From contig CAYNLK010000031.1 in assembly GCA_964398055.1 (NCBI GenBank), forward strand, positions 1 through 64,000: 64,000 nt of DNA, read 5' to 3'. The stretch's first letter is position 1. Each line of letters begins with the position of its first letter. The notes under the pieces were generated by a model, which searched no databases, was not told the DNA's origin, and saw nothing but the letters and a program-made list of their open reading frames with translations. Origin of the DNA: CAYNLK01 sp964398055 (lineage in GTDB: Bacteria; Chloroflexota; Anaerolineae; 4572-78; J111). This document shows, in pieces, positions 14,191 to 23,100 of the stretch. A program made the position numbers and the translations under genes.

Positions 14191-16269
14191 ATGTGGAATA
14201 ATTTGGGGGCATTTGGAGCAAATAGTTCACCCATGCGCATCGGCATCGACATTGGCGGTACTTTCACCGATTTTGTCTATTTTAATGAAATGACCGGCCA
14301 ATTTGCAACGGCCAAGGTCCTGTCAACCCCGGCTGACCCGGCTGAGGCGGTCTTGAGTCAATTAACAATTAACAATGAGCAATTATCAAAAACTCAACAC
14401 TCAACACTCAATACTCAAAACTACACTATTGTGCATGGCTCAACCGTGGCCACCAATGCCCTGCTGGAGCGCAAGGGCGCGTTGACCGCGCTCATTACAA
14501 CCGCCGGATTTCGGGATGTGCTGGAAATTGGCCGCCAAAACCGGCCGGATATTTACGACCTGTTCAGTTGCCGGCCCCCGGCGCTGGTGCCGCCGCAACT
14601 GCGTTTTGAGCTACCCGAACGGGTCGACCACCACGGCCAACCGCTTCAGCGGCTCGAGCCGGCCAGCCTCGAACCGTTGATCGAACAGCTCAGCGCGGCG
14701 CAGGTCAGCTCGGTGGCGGTCAGCCTGTTGTTTGCCTTCCTCTACCCTGGTCACGAGCAGTTGATCGCCCGCCGGCTGCGCCAGGCCGGCTTCTTCGTGT
14801 CGCCTTCCCACGAAATTTTGCCGGAGTTCCGGGAGTATGAGCGCACCAGCACCACCGTGGTCAACGCCTACGTCTCGCCGGTGATGGACCGTTACCTGGC
14901 CCGGCTGGAGCAGGAAAGCGGCGCAGCCGACTTTCGGGTGATGCAGTCTAACGGCGGCAGCATCAGCACCGGCCAAGCCCGACGCGAGGCGGTCCGCTGC
15001 GTTTTGTCAGGGCCGGCGGGGGGAGTCGTCGGCGCCCGTTACGTGGCCGAGGCCGCCGGGTTTCATCAACTACTGACCTTCGATATGGGCGGCACTTCAA
15101 CCGACGTGTCGTTGTGCGCCGGCGACATCCGGGTGACGACCGAGGCCGAGATCGGCGGCCTGCCGTTGCGGATTCCGATCATCGATATCCACACCGTCGG
15201 CTCCGGCGGCGGCTCGATTGCCTCTGTGGATGCCGGCGGGGCGTTGCGCGTTGGCCCGCACAGCGCCGGAGCCGACCCCGGTCCGGTTTGCTACGGCCGG
15301 GGCGGCCGGCAGCCCACCGTTACCGACGCCAACCTTATCTTGGGCCGCCTGGCCGCGGATCGCTTTTTGGGCGGCCAGATGGTGCTGGATGTAGCCGCGG
15401 CCAAAGCTGCCCTCCACCAACTGGGTCAAAGCGCCGGGTTGGTCGCGGCTCCGAGGTTAACCCTGGCTCAAACCGCCGCCCGCGGCGTGGTGCAAGTGGT
15501 CAATGCCCATATGGAGCGGGCGCTGCGGCTCATCTCGGTGCAACGGGGGCACGATCCGCGCGACTTTACCCTGGTTTCCTTTGGCGGGGCCGGCGGCTTG
15601 CACGCGGTTGAGCTGGCCCGCAGTCTGGCTATTCCCCGGGTGTTGATTCCCCCCAACGCGGCCACCTTGTCGGCCTTCGGCATGCTGGCCGCCGACGTGG
15701 TCAAGGATTATGTCCAAACCGTGATGCGTCCCGGCGCTACGCCCTATGCCGAACTTGAGGCGCGGCTGAACCCCTTGCTTGAGCAGGGCCAGGCCGACTT
15801 GGCCGGCGAAGGCGTCCTGGCCGCGGCGATCAGTATGGAGCGTTTGCTCGATATGCGCTACGAAGGCCAGTCGTACGAATTGGCAGTGCCCCTCAGCCCT
15901 AACTTTATCGCCGATTTCCACGCCGCCCACGAGCAGAGCTATGGCCACAGCGAGCCGGCGATGCCGGTGGAGATCGTCAATCTGCGGCTGCGGGCAGTTG
16001 GCCGCCTGCCTCGACCGGCCCTGCCTCGCGCTGCGCCGGATCGGGTTAAATCAGCGGCAGTTCCATTTGACTGGCGGCCGGTGGTGCTGGCCCATGGTGT
16101 CGTCGCAGCGCCTTTTTTCAACGGGGCTGAGTTGCAGCCCGGCCAGCAGTTGGCTGGCCCGGCCCTGATCGTCCACCCCGACACCACCATTTTTCTGGGA
16201 CCCCAGGATCAGGTGCAGGTGGACGAGTACAAAAATTTGATTATCAACGTGGGTCAAGCTAACGGGTAA
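14191..16269 (+). CDS. Hydantoinase/oxoprolinase A subunit family protein
   Basis: The protein matches the N-methylhydantoinase A/acetone carboxylase beta/oxoprolinase family, which opens cyclic amides in an ATP-dependent way. It starts with the phosphate-binding 'RIGIDIGGTFTDFVYF', has 'VHGSTVATNALLERKGA', 'GREYERTSTTVVNAYV'-like sequence, 'LSGPAGGVVGA', 'FDMGGTSTDVSL' and 'SFGGAGGLHAVELA'. The longest frame begins at 14191; the ATG at 14233 is where the family normally starts. The length of about 680 residues is normal. No B subunit (HyuB) is adjacent, which is unusual. A period-7 array is translated in frame at about residues 55-79. Confidence 0.88.
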   Translation: MWNNLGAFGANSSPMRIGIDIGGTFTDFVYFNEMTGQFATAKVLSTPADPAEAVLSQLTINNEQLSKTQHSTLNTQNYTIVHGSTVATNALLERKGALTALITTAGFRDVLEIGRQNRPDIYDLFSCRPPALVPPQLRFELPERVDHHGQPLQRLEPASLEPLIEQLSAAQVSSVAVSLLFAFLYPGHEQLIARRLRQAGFFVSPSHEILPEFREYERTSTTVVNAYVSPVMDRYLARLEQESGAADFRVMQSNGGSISTGQARREAVRCVLSGPAGGVVGARYVAEAAGFHQLLTFDMGGTSTDVSLCAGDIRVTTEAEIGGLPLRIPIIDIHTVGSGGGSIASVDAGGALRVGPHSAGADPGPVCYGRGGRQPTVTDANLILGRLAADRFLGGQMVLDVAAAKAALHQLGQSAGLVAAPRLTLAQTAARGVVQVVNAHMERALRLISVQRGHDPRDFTLVSFGGAGGLHAVELARSLAIPRVLIPPNAATLSAFGMLAADVVKDYVQTVMRPGATPYAELEARLNPLLEQGQADLAGEGVLAAAISMERLLDMRYEGQSYELAVPLSPNFIADFHAAHEQSYGHSEPAMPVEIVNLRLRAVGRLPRPALPRAAPDRVKSAAVPFDWRPVVLAHGVVAAPFFNGAELQPGQQLAGPALIVHPDTTIFLGPQDQVQVDEYKNLIINVGQANG
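14353..14425 (+). repeat. Period-7 array inside the hydantoinase gene
   Basis: Units of the ATTAACA/ATTATCA type and then AACACTC/AATACTC recur every seven bases and stay in frame. They insert a polar 'INNEQLSKTQHSTLNTQN'-like stretch before the conserved 'VHGSTVATNALLERKGA' motif. Family members normally lack such an insert. Confidence 0.8.
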
Positions 16270-16274
16270 GCTCA

Positions 16275-16309
16275 TTTCTCGTTCCCAAACTCAGTTTGGG
16301 AACGAGAAA
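16275..16309. repeat. 35-base perfect palindrome between hyuA-like gene and prmA
   Basis: Seventeen bases (TTTCTCGTTCCCAAACT) at 16275-16291 and their exact complement at 16293-16309 flank a single C. It begins 6 bases after the hydantoinase stop. It could act as a hairpin or a REP-like element; no T-run follows, so it is not a classical terminator. Confidence 0.75.
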
Positions 16310-16323
16310 GAACGGGTAAAGTT

Positions 16324-17238
16324 ATGGATTTTGTCGAAATTGCTGTTGATGGTTTGGCCGGTGAAGCGGCCGAAACCGTGAGTGAGCTGTTCAATCGCTA
16401 CGGTCACGGCGGCGCGGTAATCGAAGCCCTGGCTCCCGACTTTGAGCGGGTGACCGTCCGCACCGTCGTCCCCAGCGAGGATGACCAGCGTTTGCGCCAC
16501 CTGGAAATGATGCTGGCCCTGATCGGCCAGGCCCTGCCCCACGGCCTGCCGCCGCCCCGGCTGCAATTCGTCGGCCAGAGCGATTGGGCCAACGCCTGGA
16601 AAGAGCATTTCCACGTGGTCCGGGTTGGCCGGCGCTTTGTGATCAAACCAAGCTGGCGAGAGTATCCGCCCACGGCTGATGATATCGTTATTGAGCTTGA
16701 TCCCGGCCTGGCCTTTGGCAGCGGCCTCCATCCGACCACCCAACTGTGCCTGAAGCTCTTCGAGGAGATGGCCTGGGCCGGGCAGAGTTTCTTTGATGTG
16801 GGCACCGGCTCCGGTATCCTGGCGCTGGCTGCGGCCAAATTGGGGGCCGCGGCCATTCGCGCCGTCGATACCGATGAGGTTGCTGTGCGAGTCGCGGAGG
16901 AAAATTTTGTTCGGAATGGCCTCAACCCCCTGCCCGGCCCGCCCTCGCCATCAGACGCCGGCCAGGGCATGGTGGTGGAAACGGCCGTTGGCTCGGCCGC
17001 CGCCAACGGCGGGCGGTGCTGGTCGGTGGTGGCGGCCAATATTTTGGCCAACGTTTTGGTCGAGCTGATGCCCGACCTGGCCGCGGCCGTAGCGCCGGGC
17101 GGCCAACTGATCTTGTCGGGCATGATCGCCGGGCAGGAACCTACCGTGATCGCCGCGGCTGAGACCTACCACTTGCGGCTGGTCGACCGCCGTATCGACG
17201 AGGATTGGGTAGCACTGGTAGTGGCCGGCCAAAAATAG
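16324..17238 (+). CDS. prmA: Ribosomal protein L11 methyltransferase
   Basis: The 304-residue protein has the PrmA signatures: 'LAFGSGLHPTT' ahead of the methyltransferase domain, the SAM-binding 'FDVGTGSGILALAAAKLGA', 'VDTDEVAV' and the catalytic-region 'ANILANVL' followed by 'GGQLILSGMI'. PrmA trimethylates ribosomal protein L11 in the cytosol. An insertion of about 25 residues, rich in Pro and Gly, separates the acidic strand from the 'ANILA' motif. The gene follows the 35-base palindrome and has no clear partner in an operon. Confidence 0.93.
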   Translation: MDFVEIAVDGLAGEAAETVSELFNRYGHGGAVIEALAPDFERVTVRTVVPSEDDQRLRHLEMMLALIGQALPHGLPPPRLQFVGQSDWANAWKEHFHVVRVGRRFVIKPSWREYPPTADDIVIELDPGLAFGSGLHPTTQLCLKLFEEMAWAGQSFFDVGTGSGILALAAAKLGAAAIRAVDTDEVAVRVAEENFVRNGLNPLPGPPSPSDAGQGMVVETAVGSAAANGGRCWSVVAANILANVLVELMPDLAAAVAPGGQLILSGMIAGQEPTVIAAAETYHLRLVDRRIDEDWVALVVAGQK

Positions 17239-17275
17239 GGTTTGAATTCAGCCCTTGAATGTTACTTCTCAGCTC

Positions 17276-17424
17276 CATGTCATTTCGAGGCCGTAGGCCG
17301 AGAAATCCCTGAGTAGACTGATTCAAATTCAAGGCTACTTGGTATACTCGACTCCCTGTTTGCCAGACGCCAAGCTTGATTGTAGCGGTTTCAGGGATTT
17401 CTCGCTGTCGCTCGAAATGACATG
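17276..17424. repeat. Palindromic MITE-like element, copy 1 (TTTCGA family)
   Basis: CATGTCATTTCGAG at 17276-17289 is the exact complement of CTCGAAATGACATG at 17411-17424. Inside, GAGAAATCCCTGA near the left end pairs with TCAGGGATTTCTC near the right end. It fills most of the gap between prmA and the next gene. Related copies occur at 24038, 29086 and 30885. Confidence 0.75.
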
Positions 17425-17465
17425 CTTGAGCAGTAATTCCTAAATTGAGTTTAGTTCAATAAACG

Positions 17466-18131
17466 ATGCCAGACGCTAAATCGTCTACTCTCAACCCAAC
17501 CGAACTGAGCTGGCCCCGCTCGCCCGCGGCGATTTTGATCATGGGCAAACGGCAGGGCACTAAAAAGGAGAACAAGCAGTTGTGGGGCCGGGCCGCGATG
17601 GCCGCGCTGTTGTGGTACAGCGCCCCCGATCCCAAGCCTTATCTCCTGTTCGTGGCCAGCGACGTCCACGGTCCCAACTGCACCCCCGACGCCCAGGTTG
17701 TCAAAACGCTGTTGGTGGAAAAGTTCAAGATTTCGGCCGATTTTGTGATGCTCCGGCCGGTCTCCAATTGTACCCTGATCGAAGTACGGGCAACACGCGC
17801 CATCAGCCGGAGTTACCGCCTGTCGCGCATCTTTGCGGTCACCCACCTGTACCATGCCCCGCGGGCGCAGCGGTATCTGGATGAGGTATTACCTAACGCT
17901 GCGGTCATTCCGGTTCATCCTGAGGTTTTGGCCGAATTAAGCCTGCCGGCCGAACATGCGGCCATCTTCCTGACCGCCAAACCCTTGATCGACCAGTCCT
18001 TGCCTGGCCGGTTCGACCTGCTGCGGGAGTATGTTATTGAGACATTGCTAAACTACGCTCACACCATCGACCGCCGCGGCCGCTTTGAGCGCCGCCTGGC
18101 TCACTGGCTGCGGCCAACGGCCTACCGGTAA
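17466..18131 (+). CDS. YdcF/DUF218-like protein
   Basis: The 221-residue protein resembles the DUF218 (YdcF/SanA/ElyC) group: 'AAILIMGKRQ' near the N terminus, a region of the form 'LLFVASDVHGP', then 'NCTLIEVRATRAI' and 'IFAVTHLYHAPRAQRYL', where family members have an Asn/Thr-Glu pattern followed by a His-x-x-Arg-Ala pattern. It lacks the membrane anchor of ElyC/SanA. The family's biochemical role is unclear. The assignment is by motif order only and is moderate. Confidence 0.5.
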   Translation: MPDAKSSTLNPTELSWPRSPAAILIMGKRQGTKKENKQLWGRAAMAALLWYSAPDPKPYLLFVASDVHGPNCTPDAQVVKTLLVEKFKISADFVMLRPVSNCTLIEVRATRAISRSYRLSRIFAVTHLYHAPRAQRYLDEVLPNAAVIPVHPEVLAELSLPAEHAAIFLTAKPLIDQSLPGRFDLLREYVIETLLNYAHTIDRRGRFERRLAHWLRPTAYR

Positions 18132-18135
18132 TAGG

Positions 18136-18222
18136 GATGAGGGATGAACGATGAATAGTCAATGATCCAGCCATTCGCTATTCGCCATTCGCCATTCACA
18201 ATTCACAATTCACAATTACCCA
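18136..18222 (+). repeat. Period-7 array (GATGAAC / CACAATT units), intergenic
   Basis: The left part carries GGGATGA/ACGATGA units and the right part CATTCGC and CACAATT units, all spaced by seven bases. The halves are partly complementary. The array ends just before the ribosome binding site of the PHP phosphatase gene. Confidence 0.8.
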
Positions 18223-18232
18223 CGGAGCACCG

Positions 18233-19060
18233 ATGACTTCAGAATCTATCCTCTATGAAACCCACATGCATACCCCGCTCTGCAAGCACGCCAAAGGCGA
18301 GCCGGAGGCGTACGCGGCTGTAGCCGAGCAGCGCGGCTTGAAAGGGATTATCGTGACCTGCCACAACCCCACCGATAACGGCTGGGCGCCGGAGGTGCGC
18401 ATGCGTATCGACCAATTCGACGAGTATGTGGCTCTGGTTGACCGGGCCAGGCAAGCCTGGGCTGGCCGGGTCGACGTGCGGCTGGGGCTGGAGAGCGACT
18501 ACGCGCCGGGAATGGAAGGCTGGCTGGAAAAACTGCATCGCCGGGCCGAGTTTCACTACATTCTTGGCTCAGTCCATGCCTTGCAGCACGAATACAAAGA
18601 GCGCTATTTCAACGGCGATGTGGTGGCTTTTCAACGGCTATATTTTGAACACCTGGCCCTGGCCGCCGAAACCGGCCTGTTCGATAGCCTGGCCCACCCT
18701 GACCTGGTCAAAAATATCCAGCCGCAAGCGTGGAATTTGGAACCGATTATGGACGATATCCGGCGCAGCCTGGATCGGATTGCTGCTACCGGCGTGGCTA
18801 TGGAGCTGAACACCTCCGGCCTCAACAAAGCCCTGCCGGAAATGAACCCCGGCCGGCCGATATTGGCGGAAATGGTTCGCCGGAATATCCCGGTGGTGGT
18901 TGGCGCCGACGCCCACGACCCCCAGCGGGTAGCCGCCAACTTTGAAGAGGCCTTCGACCTGCTGGCCAAGGTGGGTTACACCCAGGTCAATATTTTCTTG
19001 AACCGACAGCGTCACGCGCTTGATCTAGAAACTGCCAGGCAGAGTTTGCGGACGAATTGA
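18233..19060 (+). CDS. PHP-domain histidinol-phosphatase family protein
   Basis: The 275-residue protein shows the metal-binding pattern of PHP phosphoesterases of the HisJ/HisK type: 'ETHMHTPLCKHAKG' at the N terminus, 'TCHNPTDNGW', 'GLESDYAPGME', 'HYILGSVH', 'FDSLAHPDLVKN' and 'GADAHDPQRVA'. The enzyme would remove phosphate from histidinol phosphate in histidine synthesis or from a related metabolite. GGAG lies before the ATG. No other histidine genes are nearby, so the exact substrate is uncertain. Confidence 0.85.
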   Translation: MTSESILYETHMHTPLCKHAKGEPEAYAAVAEQRGLKGIIVTCHNPTDNGWAPEVRMRIDQFDEYVALVDRARQAWAGRVDVRLGLESDYAPGMEGWLEKLHRRAEFHYILGSVHALQHEYKERYFNGDVVAFQRLYFEHLALAAETGLFDSLAHPDLVKNIQPQAWNLEPIMDDIRRSLDRIAATGVAMELNTSGLNKALPEMNPGRPILAEMVRRNIPVVVGADAHDPQRVAANFEEAFDLLAKVGYTQVNIFLNRQRHALDLETARQSLRTN

Positions 19061-19172
19061 GCCAATCCGTAACTGCTTCTGCGACCGGCGTTTTTTCATT
19101 GACCTGCCTTTGAGTTAAAATGTCTCCCTACCCAAAGTGGTTCTTTTGGATTTAATTGGGTAACGAGATCAA

Positions 19173-19230
19173 ATCCGTAAAACGTGATGCGTGAATTTAC
19201 GTTTCACGTTTTACGTTTTACGACGTCAAA
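19173..19230 (+). repeat. Period-7 array (ACGTTTT / AACGTGA units), intergenic
   Basis: AACGTGATGCGTGAA on the left mirrors TTACGTTTCACGTTTTACG on the right, giving an imperfect hairpin of 7-base units. It lies between the PHP phosphatase and BtpA genes. The surrounding 19061-19275 shows no further feature. Confidence 0.7.
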
Positions 19231-19275
19231 CTGCTGAACTCTTATTGAACCTCTAATATCTTGTGAGGGAAACCC

Positions 19276-20103
19276 ATGTCTAATTTTTTACAAGCCCAAA
19301 AAACCATCATCGGCATGATCCACGTCGATGCGTTGCCGGGCACGCCAAAATTCGGCGCGGCTATGCCCGAAATTATCGCCAAAGCCAAAGCCGAAGCCCA
19401 ACTTTACCGCCAGGCCGGCATCGACGTGCTGATGATCGAGAATATGCACGATGTGCCGTTTGATCGACAAGCGGGGCCAGAAATCACCGCGGCTATGGCT
19501 GTAATCGGTTACGAAGTCAAGCAGGCCACCGGCCTGCGCTGCGGCCTGCAGATTCTGGCCGCGGCCAACAAAGAAGCCCTGGCTGCGGCCCAGGCCGCGG
19601 GACTGGACTTTATTCGGGCGGAAGGTTTTGTCTTTGGCCACGTGGCTGACGAAGGGTATATCGACGGTTGCGCCGCCGAACTGCTGCGGTATCGCCGCCA
19701 CATCGGTGCGGACGATATCCTGATTTTGACCGACATCAAAAAGAAGCACTCTTCCCACGCCATCACCGCCGACGTCGATATTGTCGAAACGGCCCACGCC
19801 GCCGAATTCTTCCTGTCTGACGGTCTGATCGTGACCGGCGTCGCTACCGGCAGCGAGGCCAACCTGGCCGAAGTGGAACAGGTCAAAGCCGCGGTCAAAA
19901 TCCCGGTGCTGGTTGGTTCCGGGGTTACCCTCCAAAATGTTGAGCGCTACCTGGCCCTGGCCGATGCCCTGATTATCGGCTCTTATTTCAAATACAACGG
20001 CCATTGGGCCGCAGGCGTCGATCCGGCGCGGGTGAGCGCATTTATGGACAAGGTCAATAGCCTGCGGACAAATCCAGCACCAACTAGCCCACTAACCAAC
20101 TAA
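19276..20103 (+). CDS. BtpA/SgcQ family protein
   Basis: The 275-residue protein belongs to the BtpA family: 'IGMIHVDALPGTPKFG' near the N terminus, 'GIDVLMIENMHDVPF', 'FIRAEGFVFGHVADEG', 'LTDIKKKHSSHAIT' and 'GVATGSEANLAEV', ending with 'LVGSGVTLQNV' and 'IIGSYFK'. It is a TIM-barrel protein related to phosphate-binding enzymes. In cyanobacteria BtpA affects photosystem I stability, but homologues occur widely, so no photosynthesis role is implied. TGAGGGAAACCC precedes the ATG. It ends 10 bases from the convergent GlmS-like gene. Confidence 0.88.
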   Translation: MSNFLQAQKTIIGMIHVDALPGTPKFGAAMPEIIAKAKAEAQLYRQAGIDVLMIENMHDVPFDRQAGPEITAAMAVIGYEVKQATGLRCGLQILAAANKEALAAAQAAGLDFIRAEGFVFGHVADEGYIDGCAAELLRYRRHIGADDILILTDIKKKHSSHAITADVDIVETAHAAEFFLSDGLIVTGVATGSEANLAEVEQVKAAVKIPVLVGSGVTLQNVERYLALADALIIGSYFKYNGHWAAGVDPARVSAFMDKVNSLRTNPAPTSPLTN

Positions 20104-20113
20104 CCAACCACCC

Positions 20114-23100
20114 CTACTCCCCCAAAAACTGCTCCTCCCACAAGCGGGCCATCACCTGCGCCAGCCTTTCGCCTAAAACGGCATTCACCACCGCCCCAAA
20201 GGGCCGGGGTACCAGCGGCGCTGTCACCACCGCCGCCGGATCGACCCCCCGCACGGCCGGCAGCGCCTCGTGACCCGCCGGCACTACCAGCACCACCGGG
20301 GCGCGCCGGGTCCGGTAGACCTGCGTATCCACCAGCGCCGCCGCTTGGAACAACGGATCGGTGGCCAGAATGATGATGAGGGCATCGTGGTCCGCGCCGG
20401 GACCACCCACTGCGGCCAGCGGCCCGTGCCAGGCCGAGTCGGTGTAGAGCGCCTCGGCCATGAAACCCCGCTGTCGCAGCGAGCGGGCCAGGCTGGCCGC
20501 GGCGGCGTAATCCTGCCCCCCACCGATAATCTGCACCTTATCGTAGCCGGCGGCCACATAGGGCCGCAAGACCGTCTCCAGTTGGCGCTCCAATTCAGCC
20601 TCGGTCAACATTTTGGCGATAATCAGCGGCAGTTGGGCCAGCCCACTTTCCCAATGGGCAGTGTCAACATCCTGCTGGCGGGCCAGCCGGACGGCCAATC
20701 CAATTAGATAAACCGCAGTCAGCAGTTCCAATTGCAACGGCGACAGGTCGGCCGGGAAGGCCACGGTCTGCGGGCCACGACTGGCAAGAAAAGCCCCGGC
20801 TCGAATGAACCGTAACGCGGTCGTACCGGTTAAATTGGCTGGCAGGTCGCGGCTGAAGCGGCGATAGACGGTCACATCCAGCCCCAGCAGCATCTGCCAG
20901 GCGACTTCGGCCATGCGGGTGCCAAACTCCATCGCTTCGGTATCGGTGATAACGGCCAGGCATCGCTCTGGCGGGCAGGCCAGGGCCTGGGGCAATGGCT
21001 GGGAGATGACCGCCAGGGCCGCGCGCAACGCCACGGTCGCTTGCAAGGCCGCGGCGGCGGGGCGGGACGTTGGGGCCAGTTCAGACCGGGCAAAATCGGC
21101 CAGGGTCACCTGGGGAAACTCTTGCCGGGCCTCGATCTCGGCCCGCGGTTCGGCCGCGGTGGTAGTGACCGATTTGGCCAGGTTGCGGGGGCGGTCAATC
21201 TCAGCCGGCGACAGGCCGCGAGCGTAGGCCAGCGCTACGGCCAGATCAAAGAAAAAGGGCGCGTCGACCAGCGGCTGCAACAACTCCGATACCTGGGGCG
21301 ACACGAAAACTTCAGCCGCCGGCAACGCCTGCCAGGCGGCGGCATGGGCTGGCGACGTGGTATGGATCAGGCAGAAAACGCCCAGCGAATTGAGATAGTT
21401 CACCACCACGCTCGCCTCCTGCTGCTGCTCCGGGGTGGTGGCGTTGATAATAAACAAGGCGCGCTGCTGCTCCTGGCTCACAATAGCGCTGCGCTCGATC
21501 AAGGCCCGCAAGCTGGCCGCGTGATAGTCCACCGAGGCCGCCATAATCTGGGCCAATTCCTCAATTTTTAGCTCACCCTCCAGGTCAACCGGGCTGCTGC
21601 CGACTACTACCACCTTGTTGAAATGACGGCAGCGCTGCGCCACCTGCCGCAACCGCGCCCGCCGGGCTTGATCTTCGATAACCGTTCTGACATGTTGCGG
21701 CACCACCAGGGTCAGCTCATCCCGGCAGCGGGCCAGAGATTCGGACGAGCTGCGGCGGCTCATGCCGGCCAATTGCAGGGCCAACAGACACAAGGTGTAG
21801 AGAACGGCCTGGTAGCCCTTCACCGTCGCCACCGAGACCTCCATCCCGGAGCGAACATCCAGCGCGCCGCCGCTGGCCGCGGTCCGTCGCCCCAGGTCAC
21901 TCTGCGGCCGGCCGGTTATGGCCAGCCGCAGCAGGCCAAGCTCGGCCAGCAGATGGTCAACTTTGAGCAGCGAGTCGGTGGTGCCAGACCAGGAGATTTC
22001 GATGGCCAAATCGCTGGCCGGATCGAGCATAGGCCCAAGATTCAACAGTTCGACCGGGCGATAAACGATGGCCAGCAGCCCCGGCAGCAATTCCCGGCAG
22101 AGGGAGGCAGCCGCCTGGGCGTCTCGCCAGGAGCTGCCCTCGCCGATGAAGAGCAGCCGCCGCAGCCGCTTCAAATTTGGGCCAAAGTGCTGGCGCAGCT
22201 GGCTCACGTTGAGACCATCCCCCGACCGCGGCCGGCCATTGAGCCGGACCTCGCCGCGGCGGGTATAGCTTCTGACCAGTTCGTCCAGAATCGCCGGAAT
22301 TTCGGCAATGTGGCTTTCGGTATAGCTCCTGAAGCCAGCCCGCCCGACTATCGCCGGATTGAGCCGGACCGGCTGGGCGGTGACGCGCACCGGCGCGCCA
22401 TCGTAGCGGGTGACCCAGATTTCTGGCCTCACCTGGCCGGCCTCCACCCGCTGGCTAATCCGGGCCAATAGTTCCTCCCCCCCGTAGAGATTGGCGTCCA
22501 AAAAGATGACCTCGACCGTAAATTGATCCAGCCATCTGGCCAATTCACGGCTGGCCTGGCTTCTGCCCGCGCCGCCCTGATCGATGACCTGTTGGAGCGC
22601 CGCGATGCGGGCCGCGGCGACCTCCACTTCGACCGCTGGCCAGAGCATTAAAGCCGCATTTACATCGGAACAGATCATCAATTCCTGGCGGGTTGAATCT
22701 GGCCCGTTGGCAATGGTCCGGCAGGCCAGGGCAATCGGCTTATGGTGACTGCTGACATACAACACCCCCGGCTGGTAGCGGCTGTACAGGGCGCAGGCGT
22801 GGGCATTACCCTGACGGAGCCGCCGCAAAGCCAGCCGCAGGGCCTGCTCTTCAGGCTCCAGCCAGCCCCAGGCGGCCAAAGCAGTGACGAATTGAAATTC
22901 CGGCTCGGCCAGCTCGCCGGCAGTAAGCTGGTGATAGGCTCGCTCCCACTCGTAGGTAATCACTTCGGTGGTATTTTCAGAGCGATGGACCGGCTCAGTG
23001 GCCGGCAGGCCGCGCCCCCGCCACCACGCTTCCTGCTCGGCCCGCATGTGGAGCATCAAGGGGGCATTGTGCGAGCCGTTCTCACAGACCGCCCGGCTCC

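Noticed and set aside
21623..22471. 282-residue plus-strand frame inside the GlmS-like gene
   Set aside because: It is antisense to the SIS-domain region and has a low-complexity Arg/Gln/Pro composition.
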